From Flavobacterium cheongpyeongense (lineage in GTDB: Bacteria > Bacteroidota > Bacteroidia > Flavobacteriales > Flavobacteriaceae), in assembly GCF_003202435.1 (NCBI RefSeq), contig NZ_QJHK01000009.1, forward strand, positions 1 through 64,000: a stretch of DNA of 64,000 bases, given 5' to 3'. Of this stretch, positions 45,086-54,175 are shown one piece after another (the first letter of the stretch is position 1; every line of letters starts with the position of its first letter). The notes beneath the pieces were generated by a model. The model did not search any database, was not told where the DNA came from, and saw only the letters and a program-made list of their open reading frames with translations. The position numbers and the translations under genes were made by a program.

Positions 45086-47539
45086 ATGGCAAAAACAACC
45101 AAAAAAGAAACTACAGACAAAAAAAACGATCCAAAAGCTGACACTAAAAAGTTCTGGAAATTATCTAAACAGCAAAATTTTGTTTTAGGCTGCCTTTTGG
45201 TACTATTTTCTATTGCATTATTAGTTGCATTTATTTCTTTTTATATCAACGGTCAATGGCAGACTGATCAAAGTGCTGTTAGCCAACTGGATGACCGCAC
45301 TGAAGTGGTGCAAAACTGGCTCGGAAAATTCGGAGCTTATCTTGCTGATTTAATTGTATATAAAGGATTTGGAATTGCTTCATTCATTTTTGTACGTCTT
45401 TTTTTCCTTACCGGATTATTTTTGGCCCTGGAAATGTCAACCAAAAAACTAAAAAACACCTGGTTCTGGGATTTATTTGCCATTATAATTGTTTCTATAT
45501 TATTTGGATTTTTTGCCACATCTGCACCGGAATTAGGCGGTACAATTGGGTTTGAACTCAATTTATTCCTGCAGGATTATATCGGAAAAACAGGAACTTT
45601 ACTCACACTGCTTTTCGGACTAATTGTTTATCTGATTTTTAAAATCAAAGTATCGCCTGAAAAAATCCAGTCTTATTTTGACTCTACCAAAAATGAATTA
45701 AAAACAGAATTAAACACTATTAAAACAGCTCAGGAACCTGAAAGTGCTTATAATTTAGAAGAATTTGCGATTGAGGAAGAAGATCCCGAATTAGACAATA
45801 TCCATCTAAAAACAGTAGATACACGATTTGAAATCAACAAAGAGGCCTTAAAGCCTACTATTTCAAATGCATCCGAAATTGATTTGAATCCAATTTTAAA
45901 GCCGGTAGAGATGAACATCAATCCAGTATTGGAAACTCCTGTTCAGCATAACGAAGAATTTGTGATTGAAAAATCAGAAGAAGAGGATATTATCGAAGAA
46001 AATCTGGCATCACGTTTAGTGGCAGACTTCGGATTATTTGACCCTACACTGGATTTATCCAATTATAAATTCCCAACCATCGATTTATTAAAAGAATATT
46101 CAACTGGCGGAATTACAATTAATCAGGAAGAATTAGAAGAAAACAAAAACCGAATTGTTGATACACTTCGCAACTACAAAATTGAAATTGCGCAGATAAA
46201 AGCAACTGTGGGACCGTCCGTAACCTTATACGAAATTGTACCGGAAGCCGGAATCAGAATCTCAAAAATCAAGAGCTTAGAAGACGATATTGCATTGTCA
46301 TTATCTGCTTTAGGAATCCGTATTATTGCGCCGATTCCCGGAAAAGGAACTATAGGTATTGAGGTTCCGAACAAGAACCCTACAATGGTTTCGATGAAAA
46401 GTGTTATTGGATCGGCTAAATTTCAGGAAGCAGAAATGGAACTTCCAATTGCTTTGGGAAAAACCATTTCGAATGAAACTTTTGTGGTCGATTTAGCCAA
46501 AATGCCCCATCTTCTGATGGCAGGAGCTACCGGACAAGGAAAATCGGTTGGGTTAAATGCTGTACTGACTTCCTTATTATACAAAAAACATCCGGCTGAA
46601 GTGAAATTTGTACTGGTGGATCCGAAAAAAGTCGAGCTTACACTTTTTAACAAAATTGAAAGACATTATTTAGCCAAGCTTCCCGACACCGAAGATGCGA
46701 TTATTACTGACAATGCCAAAGTAGTGAATACCTTAAATTCACTTTGCGTTGAAATGGACAACCGTTATTCACTATTGAAGGATGCAATGGTGCGTAATAT
46801 CAAAGAATACAATGAAAAATTCAAATCCAGAAAACTAAATCCGGAAGCGGGACACCGTTTTTTGCCTTACATCATCTTAGTTGTCGATGAGTTCGCTGAT
46901 TTGATTATGACTGCCGGCAAAGAAGTGGAAATCCCGATTGCCCGTCTTGCCCAGTTAGCACGTGCGATAGGTATTCACCTGATTATTGCAACACAAAGAC
47001 CGTCCGTAAATGTAATTACCGGTTTAATCAAAGCCAATTTCCCTGCAAGAATTGCTTTTAGGGTAACTTCAAAAATTGACTCCAGAACTATTCTGGATAC
47101 TCAGGGAGCCGATCAGTTAATTGGTCGCGGAGATTTATTATATACAAACGGAAATGATGTCGTACGTGTTCAGTGTGCTTTCATTGATACTCCTGAGGTC
47201 GAAAAAATTACTGATTTTATTGGTTCACAAAAAGCGTATGCCACGGCTTATTTACTTCCGGAGTTTGTAGGAGAAGATACTGGCATCAATCTTGATATGG
47301 ATATTTCCGAAAGAGATACTTTATTTAGAGAGGCGGCAGAAATTATTGTCAATGCACAACAGGGTTCTGCTTCATTACTTCAAAGAAAATTAAAATTAGG
47401 CTACAACAGGGCAGGTCGTCTGATCGACCAACTGGAAGCAGCAGGCATTGTAGGGCCTTTTGAAGGCAGTAAAGCCCGAACTGTAAATATCTTAGATTTA
47501 AGTGCTCTTGACCAATTTTTTAATAATGAACAAAATTAA
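45086..47539 (+). CDS. ftsK: DNA translocase FtsK
   Basis: Pumps DNA through the closing septum and helps resolve chromosome dimers. 817 residues. Four membrane helices (about 30-200), an acidic linker (about 215-330), the motor with Walker A GATGQGKSVG (near 480) and Walker B ILVVDEFADL, and the C-terminal gamma winged helix (about 745-805, GSASLLQRKLKLGYNRAGRL) that reads polarity sequences. The linker is much shorter than in E. coli, as usual in this phylum. It overlaps the open frame leading to lolA. Confidence 0.95.
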   Translation: MAKTTKKETTDKKNDPKADTKKFWKLSKQQNFVLGCLLVLFSIALLVAFISFYINGQWQTDQSAVSQLDDRTEVVQNWLGKFGAYLADLIVYKGFGIASFIFVRLFFLTGLFLALEMSTKKLKNTWFWDLFAIIIVSILFGFFATSAPELGGTIGFELNLFLQDYIGKTGTLLTLLFGLIVYLIFKIKVSPEKIQSYFDSTKNELKTELNTIKTAQEPESAYNLEEFAIEEEDPELDNIHLKTVDTRFEINKEALKPTISNASEIDLNPILKPVEMNINPVLETPVQHNEEFVIEKSEEEDIIEENLASRLVADFGLFDPTLDLSNYKFPTIDLLKEYSTGGITINQEELEENKNRIVDTLRNYKIEIAQIKATVGPSVTLYEIVPEAGIRISKIKSLEDDIALSLSALGIRIIAPIPGKGTIGIEVPNKNPTMVSMKSVIGSAKFQEAEMELPIALGKTISNETFVVDLAKMPHLLMAGATGQGKSVGLNAVLTSLLYKKHPAEVKFVLVDPKKVELTLFNKIERHYLAKLPDTEDAIITDNAKVVNTLNSLCVEMDNRYSLLKDAMVRNIKEYNEKFKSRKLNPEAGHRFLPYIILVVDEFADLIMTAGKEVEIPIARLAQLARAIGIHLIIATQRPSVNVITGLIKANFPARIAFRVTSKIDSRTILDTQGADQLIGRGDLLYTNGNDVVRVQCAFIDTPEVEKITDFIGSQKAYATAYLLPEFVGEDTGINLDMDISERDTLFREAAEIIVNAQQGSASLLQRKLKLGYNRAGRLIDQLEAAGIVGPFEGSKARTVNILDLSALDQFFNNEQN

Positions 47540-47585
47540 TTCCATCATGAAAACGAAAATTCAGGAAATCACAAACAATTCTATC

Positions 47586-48239
47586 ATGAAAATGACTAAA
47601 AAGTGTCTGCAAATGGCAATTTTATTGCTTTTGAGTTTTACTTCTATTCAGGCTCAGGATAAAAAAGCCAAAGATTTATTGAACCAGGTAACCACAAAAA
47701 TAAAAAGCTACAACAATATTTCAATTGATTTTAAATATTCTTTAAATAACGCTAAAGAAAATATTAATCAGGACAGCAAAGGAAATGTAATCATGAAAGG
47801 CAATCAATATGTATTGAATTTCATGGGCGTTACCAAAATATTTGACGGACAAAAGACATACACGATTGTTCCGGAAGACGAAGAGGTTACGATTTCTAAA
47901 GTAAATGAGAAAGACGACAACGCTATTACGCCTTCAAAAATGCTTACTTTTTTTAATTCCGGATACAAATATAATATGGATATCGTTCAAAATGTTAAAG
48001 GAAGAAAAATCCAATATATCAAATTAGTGCCAAACAGCGGAAAAGATCAGCGAAAAGAAATTCTGTTAGGTATTGATGTACAGACCAAACATATTTACAA
48101 TTTGATTGAAACAGGAAAAAACGGAACAAAAACAACTTTAACCGTTAATTCTTTTAAAACCAATCAGCCATTGTCAAAAAATCAATTTACCTTTGTAGCG
48201 AGTAAATACCCGAAATACTACATCAATAAATTAGATTAA
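47586..48239 (+). CDS. lolA: LolA-like outer-membrane lipoprotein carrier protein
   Basis: A periplasmic chaperone that carries lipoproteins to the outer membrane. 217 residues from the ATG at 47586, which gives a normal signal peptide (MKMTKKCLQMAILLLLSFTS to the AQ cleavage site at about 23). Two earlier in-frame ATGs (47547 and one inside ftsK) would put a polar extension before the signal and are less likely. The mature part shows the LolA fold: SIDFKYSLNN, GNVIMKGNQYVLNF, and the late strand QFTFVASKYPKYY. Downstream gene encodes an LPS-export permease, so the pair serves envelope transport. Confidence 0.85.
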   Translation: MKMTKKCLQMAILLLLSFTSIQAQDKKAKDLLNQVTTKIKSYNNISIDFKYSLNNAKENINQDSKGNVIMKGNQYVLNFMGVTKIFDGQKTYTIVPEDEEVTISKVNEKDDNAITPSKMLTFFNSGYKYNMDIVQNVKGRKIQYIKLVPNSGKDQRKEILLGIDVQTKHIYNLIETGKNGTKTTLTVNSFKTNQPLSKNQFTFVASKYPKYYINKLD

Positions 48240-48247
48240 TTACAAGG

Positions 48248-49699
48248 TTGAAAATTTTAGACAAATACTTATTAAAAACATTCCTGATTACATTTACTAC
48301 GGTATTTGTAATCCTTTTTTTTATATTCATACTTCAGACCGTCTGGCTTTTTATTTCTGAACTCGCCGGAAAAGACCTGGATTTGATATTAGTTGTAAAG
48401 TTCCTGCTTTTCTCAATGCCAAGGATTATACCGCTTGTTTTACCTTTATCGGTTTTATTGGCTTCGATCATGACTTTTGGTAATCTGGCTGAAAACTATG
48501 AGTTTGCAGCCATGAAATCTTCGGGTATTTCCCTTCAGCGTGCCATGAGAGTACTCATCATTTTTATATTTTTATTAAGCATTGTTGCTTTCTGGTTTTC
48601 TAATAATGTCATTCCTTTTGCCGAATATAAATTTGTTAATTTCCGAAAAAACATCGCTCAGGCCAAACCTGCAATGGCCATAGCCGAGGGGCAATTTAAT
48701 GATGTTGGTTTTTATAATATTAAGGTAAATAAAAAATCCGGAGAAAACGGCAATATCTTAACAGGTGTTACCATCCATGAAAAGCCTTCCAATATGGGAG
48801 AAAACAAAACGGTTATAAAAGCCAAAAACGGTAAATTAGTAAGCAGCGAAAAGTCCAGTATTTTAAAGCTGGTACTTAACGACGGTTATTACTATCAGGA
48901 TGTTACTCCAAAAAAATACGAAGACAGGGCTAAATTACCTTTTGTAAAAGGAGCCTTTAAAAGACAAATCATCAATATAGATTTATCAGAATTAAACAAA
49001 ACGGATACTGAAAACGACAACATTAACAGTACCAGTAGCATGCTAAATGTAAACGAATTGCGCTACACACTAGATTCACTGAATAAAAACAGGGATAATG
49101 AAGTGGTTTCTTTTACTGAAAATATAAACCAACGGACAGGACTGTCCAAATTCACTACAGTTATAAAAGAAAAAAAGAAAAAAAAGGCATTGCCTAACAA
49201 TCTTTTATCACTTTATACTACCAAACAAAAAAAGGCGATTTTAGATATGGCAAGCAGTAATATGACAAGCACGCTGTATTCTATCGAATCGACTCAAAAG
49301 GAATTAAAAGACAAACAGCGGGATATCAATAAGCACCTAACGGCACTTTATGAAAAGTTTGTTATTGCTTTTGCCTGCTTTTTAATGTTTTTTATCGGTG
49401 CGCCTTTGGGAGCGATTATCCGAAAAGGAGGACTTGGCTTACCTATTGTATTTGCGGTTTTAATCTTTATTACTTTTCATTTCATCAATACTTTTGGAAA
49501 AAGATTATCACAAGAAGGCGGCATGACTCCGTTTCTGGGAGCCTGGATGTCTTCGATTATATTATCTCCACTAGCAATTTTATTGACCTATCGTGCTACA
49601 AACGACAATGGCTTAGTCAATTTTGATGCAATAACAACTCCTGTTCAACAACTATTTCAAAAAATTTCCGAGCGATTTTTCCCTGCTCAAAAACAATAA
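48248..49699 (+). CDS. LptF/LptG family permease
   Basis: One half of the inner-membrane channel of the LPS exporter. 483 residues, with N-terminal helices (about 10-115), a periplasmic beta domain (about 140-250), a long lysine-rich insert (about 250-370) and three C-terminal helices. The start is a TTG at 48248 (LKILDKYLLKTF), because no ATG precedes the first helix. The length exceeds the 360 residues of E. coli LptF/G owing to the insert, which is typical for this phylum. It begins 8 nt after lolA and ends 4 nt before ribB. Confidence 0.88.
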   Translation: MKILDKYLLKTFLITFTTVFVILFFIFILQTVWLFISELAGKDLDLILVVKFLLFSMPRIIPLVLPLSVLLASIMTFGNLAENYEFAAMKSSGISLQRAMRVLIIFIFLLSIVAFWFSNNVIPFAEYKFVNFRKNIAQAKPAMAIAEGQFNDVGFYNIKVNKKSGENGNILTGVTIHEKPSNMGENKTVIKAKNGKLVSSEKSSILKLVLNDGYYYQDVTPKKYEDRAKLPFVKGAFKRQIINIDLSELNKTDTENDNINSTSSMLNVNELRYTLDSLNKNRDNEVVSFTENINQRTGLSKFTTVIKEKKKKKALPNNLLSLYTTKQKKAILDMASSNMTSTLYSIESTQKELKDKQRDINKHLTALYEKFVIAFACFLMFFIGAPLGAIIRKGGLGLPIVFAVLIFITFHFINTFGKRLSQEGGMTPFLGAWMSSIILSPLAILLTYRATNDNGLVNFDAITTPVQQLFQKISERFFPAQKQ

Positions 49700-49703
49700 T
49701 ACT

Positions 49704-50834
49704 ATGTCAACAAAAATACAACTCAATACCATTGAAGAAGCTATAGAGGATATTCGTCAGGGTAAAGTTATCATTGTAGTCGATGATGAAGATCGCGAAA
49801 ATGAAGGTGATTTCCTGGCTGCAGCCGAAAAAACAACTCCGGAAATGATCAACTTTATGGCGACTCACGGCCGTGGGCTAATTTGTGCGCCACTGACAGA
49901 AAGCCGTTGCAAAGAACTTGATTTGCGCGCGATGGTGACCAATAATACCGATCATATGGAAACTGCCTTTACAGTTTCTGTTGATTTAAAAGGGAATGGC
50001 GTTACCACAGGAATTTCTGCCGCTGACAGGGCAAAGACAGTTTTATCACTGGTAGATCAAAATACGAAACCGCATGAATTAGCCCGCCCGGGACATATTT
50101 TTCCTTTAGTTGCCAAACAAGGTGGTGTTTTAAGAAGAACAGGTCATACAGAAGCTGCGATCGATTTTGCCAGATTAGCCGGTTTTAAACCTGCAGGGGT
50201 TATTTGTGAAATCCTGAATGAAGACGGAACGATGGCACGTTTGCCACAATTGGTTGAAGTTGCCAAAAAATTCAATCTGAAATTGGTTTCTATTGAAGAT
50301 TTAGTCGCCTACAGAATGCAACACGACAGTCTGATCGTTAAAAAAGAAGATTTTGATATCGAAACCCGTTTTGGCACTTTCAGATTAAGAGCTTACGAAC
50401 AAACCACTAATAAACAAATACATATTGCCTTAACCAAAGGAACGTGGAATTTAGGCGAATCCATCTTAACCCGAATCCATTCTTCTCAGGTTAATAATGA
50501 CTTATTGGGTACTCTAACCAATAATGTCGATCAGCAATTGGATGATATGTTTAAAATCATCAATGAAGACGGTAAAGGTGCCGTTATTTTTATTAATCAG
50601 GACATGACTGCTGTAAACTTATTAAACAGAATTTCTGAATTAAAAGCCTTGCAGGCAGAAGGAACTATGAAAGCTCCTAAAGTCGTTATAGATACGAAAG
50701 ATTATGGTATTGGTGCCCAGATTTTACATGATCTTGATATTTCAAAAATTAAACTGGTTTCTAATACCCAGCAAACCAAACGTGTGGGAATGATTGGTTA
50801 CGGTCTGGAAATTACAGAATACGTAAACTATTAA
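49704..50834 (+). CDS. ribB: 3,4-Dihydroxy-2-butanone-4-phosphate synthase with degenerate GCHII domain
   Basis: The N-terminal domain (1-205) makes the four-carbon riboflavin precursor from ribulose-5-phosphate and is intact: VVDDEDRENEGDF, ATHGRGLIC, RPGHIFPLVA and RRTGHTEAA. The C-terminal domain (about 210-376) aligns with GTP cyclohydrolase II but lacks its zinc ligands: where RibA has HSEC and RCDCG, this protein reads HSSQ and LTNNVD, and the RGIGL substrate loop is NQDMTAVNL. So it should not be bifunctional RibBA; a separate RibA is expected elsewhere. It follows the LptF/G gene by 4 nt, with no FMN riboswitch. Confidence 0.9.
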   Translation: MSTKIQLNTIEEAIEDIRQGKVIIVVDDEDRENEGDFLAAAEKTTPEMINFMATHGRGLICAPLTESRCKELDLRAMVTNNTDHMETAFTVSVDLKGNGVTTGISAADRAKTVLSLVDQNTKPHELARPGHIFPLVAKQGGVLRRTGHTEAAIDFARLAGFKPAGVICEILNEDGTMARLPQLVEVAKKFNLKLVSIEDLVAYRMQHDSLIVKKEDFDIETRFGTFRLRAYEQTTNKQIHIALTKGTWNLGESILTRIHSSQVNNDLLGTLTNNVDQQLDDMFKIINEDGKGAVIFINQDMTAVNLLNRISELKALQAEGTMKAPKVVIDTKDYGIGAQILHDLDISKIKLVSNTQQTKRVGMIGYGLEITEYVNY

Positions 50835-50835
50835 T

Positions 50836-51234
50836 ATGGGTACTTTAGAAGAAAGAATCATTAAGTCTGAAACACATATTTTCAAGGCCGTTTTTCCGAG
50901 TACCACCAATCATTACGACACTTTATTTGGAGGCACGGCGCTTCACCTTATGGATGAAGTAGCTTTTATCTGTGCGACACGATTCAGCCGAAAGAAGGTG
51001 GTGACTATTTCTACCGGCCAAATTGATTTTAAAAAAGCAATTCCGGCCGGCACTTTAATCGAATTAGTTGCAAAAGTGGATAGTGTTGGAAGAACAAGCT
51101 GCAAAATTCATGTTGATATTTTCATGGAGCAAATGTATTCAGAACTTCGCGAAACGGTAGTTTCAGGAACTTTTTCGTTTGTTGCCGTAGATGAAAACAA
51201 AAAACCAACGCCGATTTTAGACGATTTAGAATAA
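50836..51234 (+). CDS. Acyl-CoA thioesterase, hotdog fold (YciA/BACH type)
   Basis: Hydrolyses acyl-CoA to free acid and CoA. The 132-residue protein has the hotdog motif NHYDTLFGGTALHLMDEVA with the catalytic aspartate, and GQIDFKKAIPAGTLIELVAKV typical of the YciA/BACH branch. It starts 1 nt after the ribB stop and so is the last gene of the dgkA-ftsK-lolA-lptG-ribB run. Confidence 0.9.
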   Translation: MGTLEERIIKSETHIFKAVFPSTTNHYDTLFGGTALHLMDEVAFICATRFSRKKVVTISTGQIDFKKAIPAGTLIELVAKVDSVGRTSCKIHVDIFMEQMYSELRETVVSGTFSFVAVDENKKPTPILDDLE

Positions 51235-51309
51235 TTTTTTAAAATTTACACTTTCGTAAACACTGATAATTAGACACTTGAAAATCTATCAAAAAAAGTT
51301 CTAAAAAAG

Positions 51310-51340
51310 TTTCCAAAACCGAAAAAGCGTCTTATATTTG
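51310..51340 (+). promoter_or_regulatory. Promoter of tRNA-Ser
   Basis: TATATTTG (51333-51340) matches TAnnTTTG; TTT (51310-51312) at 20 bp upstream stands for the -33 element. It lies 33 nt before the tRNA. Confidence 0.6.
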
Positions 51341-51372
51341 CACTCGCAATCAGTAAATGATGGCAACATACT

Positions 51373-51460
51373 GGAGAAATGGCAGAGCGGTCGAATGCGG
51401 CAGTCTTGAAAACTGTTGACTGTAACAGGTCCGGGGGTTCGAATCCCTCTTTCTCCGCCA
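51373..51460 (+). tRNA. tRNA-Ser (UGA anticodon)
   Basis: Acceptor GGAGAAA (51373-51379) pairs with TTTCTCC (51450-51456), discriminator G and encoded CCA (51458-51460). The anticodon stem GCAGT/ACTGT closes the loop CTTGAAA with anticodon TGA at 51407-51409. The long variable arm (TGACTGTAACAGGTC region) is typical of class II serine tRNAs, and GGTTCGAATCC is the T arm. The 3' part is the likely attachment site of the conjugative element that follows. Confidence 0.97.
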
Positions 51461-51490
51461 GTAGAAGTTTCAAAAGAAACTTTAAAAGTC

Positions 51491-51526
51491 AAAAGCCTTT
51501 AAATACAAGTATTTAAAGGCTTTTTC
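51491..51526 (+). terminator. Terminator of tRNA-Ser
   Basis: AAAAGCCTTTAAAT (51491-51504) pairs perfectly with ATTTAAAGGCTTTT (51511-51524), followed by T residues. Confidence 0.85.
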
Positions 51527-51570
51527 GTTTTTTGTCACTTGTCAAAAAACACATATATTATCAAAGTACG

Positions 51571-51627
51571 GTGACCCTATGAGTGACCCCTATTTTTTTT
51601 CGCAAAAAAAAGCAAAAAAAGGGTCAC
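51571..51627. repeat. GTGACCC repeats at the left end of the conjugative element
   Basis: GTGACCC occurs directly at 51571 and 51583 (12-bp period, about one helical turn) and inverted (GGGTCAC) at 51621. The last two can form AGTGACCC/GGGTCACT with A/T tract pairing between them. Such sites near an integrase gene are candidates for integrase arm-binding or excisionase sites. Confidence 0.5.
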
Positions 51628-51720
51628 TAAAAAAAGTGAATTGCCCGGGAATTCCCTGAAAACACTACAAACTTTCAGCGATTTTAAATCAATTTGATTA
51701 TTAATTTAAAATTGTGAGTT

Positions 51721-52941
51721 ATGTTAAAAGTAATTTTTTATCTCAAAGCAGGTAAATTCAACAAAAGTGGAGAATCTCCAATTTATGCCCGCATTTCGTA
51801 CAAGAAGCAATCCATAACGATGGCGGCGGGTAAATCGATCTTAAAAGAAAGATGGCAATTTACTGACAACCTAAGAAGTGTTCTAAAACTTGAAAAAGAA
51901 AAGGTTATTAAGAATGCCCTGGATCTTTTTCTTCTTGGTATGGAGAAGAAGTTCAATGAACTTCTTAAAATTGATCAGGATTTTTCATTGCAATTACTCA
52001 AAGATGAATTTAAAGGAGAAACAGCCGTAAAAGAAGATTCTGTAAGCATAATCGAAATTATGAACAGGCATAATGAGTTCTTTAAAAGAAAGGTTGATGC
52101 CGGAGAGCGATCAAAGGCTTCCTACCAGAAATATGAACGTGCAAAAGATTTGCTTATCACATTTATGACAAAACAGTATGGAATACAAGATATTTCTTTG
52201 TCAGAAGTGAACAGTGCCTATGTTTACAATCTTGAGGCTTTTCTTAAATATGACAGCAGCTTTAAAGGCAAAATAGGCATTCAAAATAACTCGGTAGTCA
52301 AATACATGCGCATGTACAAAACAGCATGTAAATACAGCATCAGAATGGGTATAATAGACAAAGACCCTTTTAATGTTTATGATGGTAAACTGCATGTCAC
52401 AGATGCTATATTTCTTACTCAGGAAGAATTAAATTTAATTGAAAACAAGAAATTTTCAGTTAAACGCCTAGAAAAGGTTAAAGATGTTTTTCTGTTTAGC
52501 TGTTATACGGGATATGCACCTGTAGATGCCGCTAACCTTACATCCAATAACATATCTTCGGATGGAAATGATAATCTTTGGATTATGACCAATAGGGCAA
52601 AAACAGCAATTAGGGCAAATGTCCCTATTCTTCCTCCCACCTTGGCGATTATTAATAAATACAGAAACATGCAAATTGGACTGATCCCAAAGTTATCTAA
52701 TCAAAAAATGAATGCTTATCTAAAGGAAATTGCTGATTTGTGCGGTATCGATAAACACCTCACTTGGTATGTAGCGAGACATACGTTTGCAACAACCGTG
52801 ACTTTAGGTAATGGAATAAGAATAGAGAATGTTTCAGCAATGATGGGACATACTAATATTAAACAAACCCAGCATTATGCTAAGGTACTGGATATGAATA
52901 TCATGGAAGATATGTCAAAATTAAAACAAAAGTATACTTGA
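51721..52941 (+). CDS. Tyrosine-type site-specific integrase of the conjugative element
   Basis: Inserts and excises the element at the tRNA. 406 residues: an arm-binding N-terminal domain (1-100), an SAM-like core-binding domain (about 105-215) and the catalytic domain (about 230-400). Catalytic residues seen are R353 (VARHTFAT), H377 (MMGHTN) and the nucleophile Y386 (QHYAKV). The box I arginine is missing: T263-G264-Y265-A266 stands where others have TGLR, as also reported for CTnDOT IntDOT; the box II histidine position is Y350. It lies 260 bp behind the tRNA on the same strand, with a terminator behind. Confidence 0.92.
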   Translation: MLKVIFYLKAGKFNKSGESPIYARISYKKQSITMAAGKSILKERWQFTDNLRSVLKLEKEKVIKNALDLFLLGMEKKFNELLKIDQDFSLQLLKDEFKGETAVKEDSVSIIEIMNRHNEFFKRKVDAGERSKASYQKYERAKDLLITFMTKQYGIQDISLSEVNSAYVYNLEAFLKYDSSFKGKIGIQNNSVVKYMRMYKTACKYSIRMGIIDKDPFNVYDGKLHVTDAIFLTQEELNLIENKKFSVKRLEKVKDVFLFSCYTGYAPVDAANLTSNNISSDGNDNLWIMTNRAKTAIRANVPILPPTLAIINKYRNMQIGLIPKLSNQKMNAYLKEIADLCGIDKHLTWYVARHTFATTVTLGNGIRIENVSAMMGHTNIKQTQHYAKVLDMNIMEDMSKLKQKYT

Positions 52942-52979
52942 ACAATTAGCCAGTTAAACACTGACTAGACTACTATTAA

Positions 52980-53017
52980 AAAGGCAAAAGAATTCACAAT
53001 TGAATCCTTTTGCCTTT
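52980..53017. terminator. Bidirectional terminator after the integrase gene
   Basis: AAAGGCAAAAG (52980-52990) pairs with CTTTTGCCTTT (53007-53017), with an inner ATTC/GAAT pair, between the convergent integrase and HTH genes. Confidence 0.8.
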
Positions 53018-53066
53018 GTATTGAAATAGAATCTTATCTTACTTGTAGAAGTACAATCAATAATAA

Positions 53067-53357
53067 TCACGGTTCGTTTTCGCTAAGTATTTTTTCTATT
53101 TTGCTTGATTCATACAAGTAAATATCACCTAATTTAGTATAAGGAAGTATACCCGTTTGACGGTATTTAATGATTGTATTATTTGAGAGTCCAAATATTT
53201 TCTTTAAATCTTCATTTCTATAATATCGTAAACTGTCTTTTGTATTGTTTCCTTTTATTTTTGAATCTATTTTTTCTAGTCTGGCATATAAAGGATCTAG
53301 CAATTGTTTGATTGCTAATATATAGGACATTTTAGTTTTGTTATCTTCTTTAGACAT
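53067..53357 (-). CDS. Small helix-turn-helix protein, excisionase-like
   Basis: 96 residues. The N-terminal half is a helical stretch (LAIKQLLDPLYARLEKIDSK); the C-terminal half is a winged-helix of the HTH_17/MerR-like type: YRNEDLKKIFGLSNNTIIKY followed by RQTGILPYTKLGDIYLY. This form is found in excisionases and small regulators of Bacteroidetes conjugative elements. Position next to the integrase supports a role as excisionase or regulator of excision. Confidence 0.8.
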   Translation of the reverse strand: MSKEDNKTKMSYILAIKQLLDPLYARLEKIDSKIKGNNTKDSLRYYRNEDLKKIFGLSNNTIIKYRQTGILPYTKLGDIYLYESSKIEKILSENEP

Positions 53358-53396
53358 AATAGTTAATTTTTAGTATTGCATTTTAAGTGATACAGA

Positions 53397-53834
53397 TTAC
53401 CAGCAAATTAATTTTTCTCTCCGTTTTTCAAGTATAACAATAATATTCTCAAGAAATCTTATTTGCTTGTCTTTATAGGTAAATCCTTTTGACTCAGAAA
53501 ACTGTTTACTTATAGTATCTATGTTTGTTTGAAGCCCTGAATCTCCTATATATGTAAAATTATTTTCTATAAAAAGCTGAATTTTGCTTCTATTACACTT
53601 CTGATTAAGGTCATCAAAAAATAAAATTTTCTCATCCATAAGAATATAAAAAAGTTGTGCCAAATCGCTCTTATTGAAATTAGAACTGCACTTCTCTTGT
53701 GCTAAGGCATTAAGTGACGAATTCCTTTTACTAAGGTTAGGTTTATTTTTTTCTAAAAACCTTTCTATTTCTTGCATCCTCCCATACAATTTTGAAACCG
53801 CATCGGGAAGTTCTTCAAAAGCAAACTTCTTCAT
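53397..53834 (-). CDS. RteC-like small protein (tentative)
   Basis: 145 residues, soluble and helical. The segment KSDLAQLFYILMDEKILFF (about 55-74) with the later FSESKGFTYKDKQIRFLENI resembles the C-terminal part of RteC, the regulator of excision in CTnDOT-like elements, though it is shorter than RteC and the match is weak. It lies between the HTH gene and a winged-helix gene, all on the minus strand, where regulators are expected. Confidence 0.55.
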   Translation of the reverse strand: MKKFAFEELPDAVSKLYGRMQEIERFLEKNKPNLSKRNSSLNALAQEKCSSNFNKSDLAQLFYILMDEKILFFDDLNQKCNRSKIQLFIENNFTYIGDSGLQTNIDTISKQFSESKGFTYKDKQIRFLENIIVILEKRREKLICW

Positions 53835-53876
53835 AACATAAACTTTTTTTGCAATTTTACTTCTATATCAATGTCA

Positions 53877-54161
53877 CTAAGAATTGAAATAAATCGTACT
53901 CCTTTGGTTTCTATTGCGTTTTGGAAGATAACTTATATAACCATACTCATTTAGCTCACGAATGCATTTATGATAGGTTACAGGCCCCGTTATCTTGGCT
54001 AGCTTCATGATTTCATACCTATAGACCTCAATAGGATTAACAAAACCCTTTTCAGCCCTAAATTGAAGCAATGCCGCATATATACCAATATGAGTGATAC
54101 TAATACGGTAATCTTTTTCTATTGCCTTAAAGAAATCAGATAAAGGTTTTAATGTTTTCAT
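53877..54161 (-). CDS. Small winged-helix-like protein
   Basis: 94 residues. It looks like a winged helix: ITHIGIYAALLQFRAEKGF, then VYRYEIMKLAKITGPVTYHK (a helix-turn-helix), then IRELNEYGYISYLPKRN as the wing. Such proteins in mobile elements act as regulators or replication-initiator accessory proteins. It starts 15 nt past the stop of the gene before it on the same strand. Confidence 0.6.
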   Translation of the reverse strand: MKTLKPLSDFFKAIEKDYRISITHIGIYAALLQFRAEKGFVNPIEVYRYEIMKLAKITGPVTYHKCIRELNEYGYISYLPKRNRNQRSTIYFNS

Positions 54162-54175
54162 TATTTCCTAGATTA

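Noticed and set aside
49600..49703. FMN riboswitch before ribB
   Set aside because: Only 4 nt separate ribB from the upstream gene, so there is no leader that could hold one.
51270..51492. Minus-strand frames over the tRNA-Ser
   Set aside because: They are the antisense of a clear tRNA gene with its promoter; such frames are often mis-called as proteins.
51646..51658. Twelve-base word CCCGGGAATTCC shared with the traG region near 63922
   Set aside because: In traG it encodes Pro-Gly-Asn-Ser in a coding frame; a single shared palindromic word is most likely chance.
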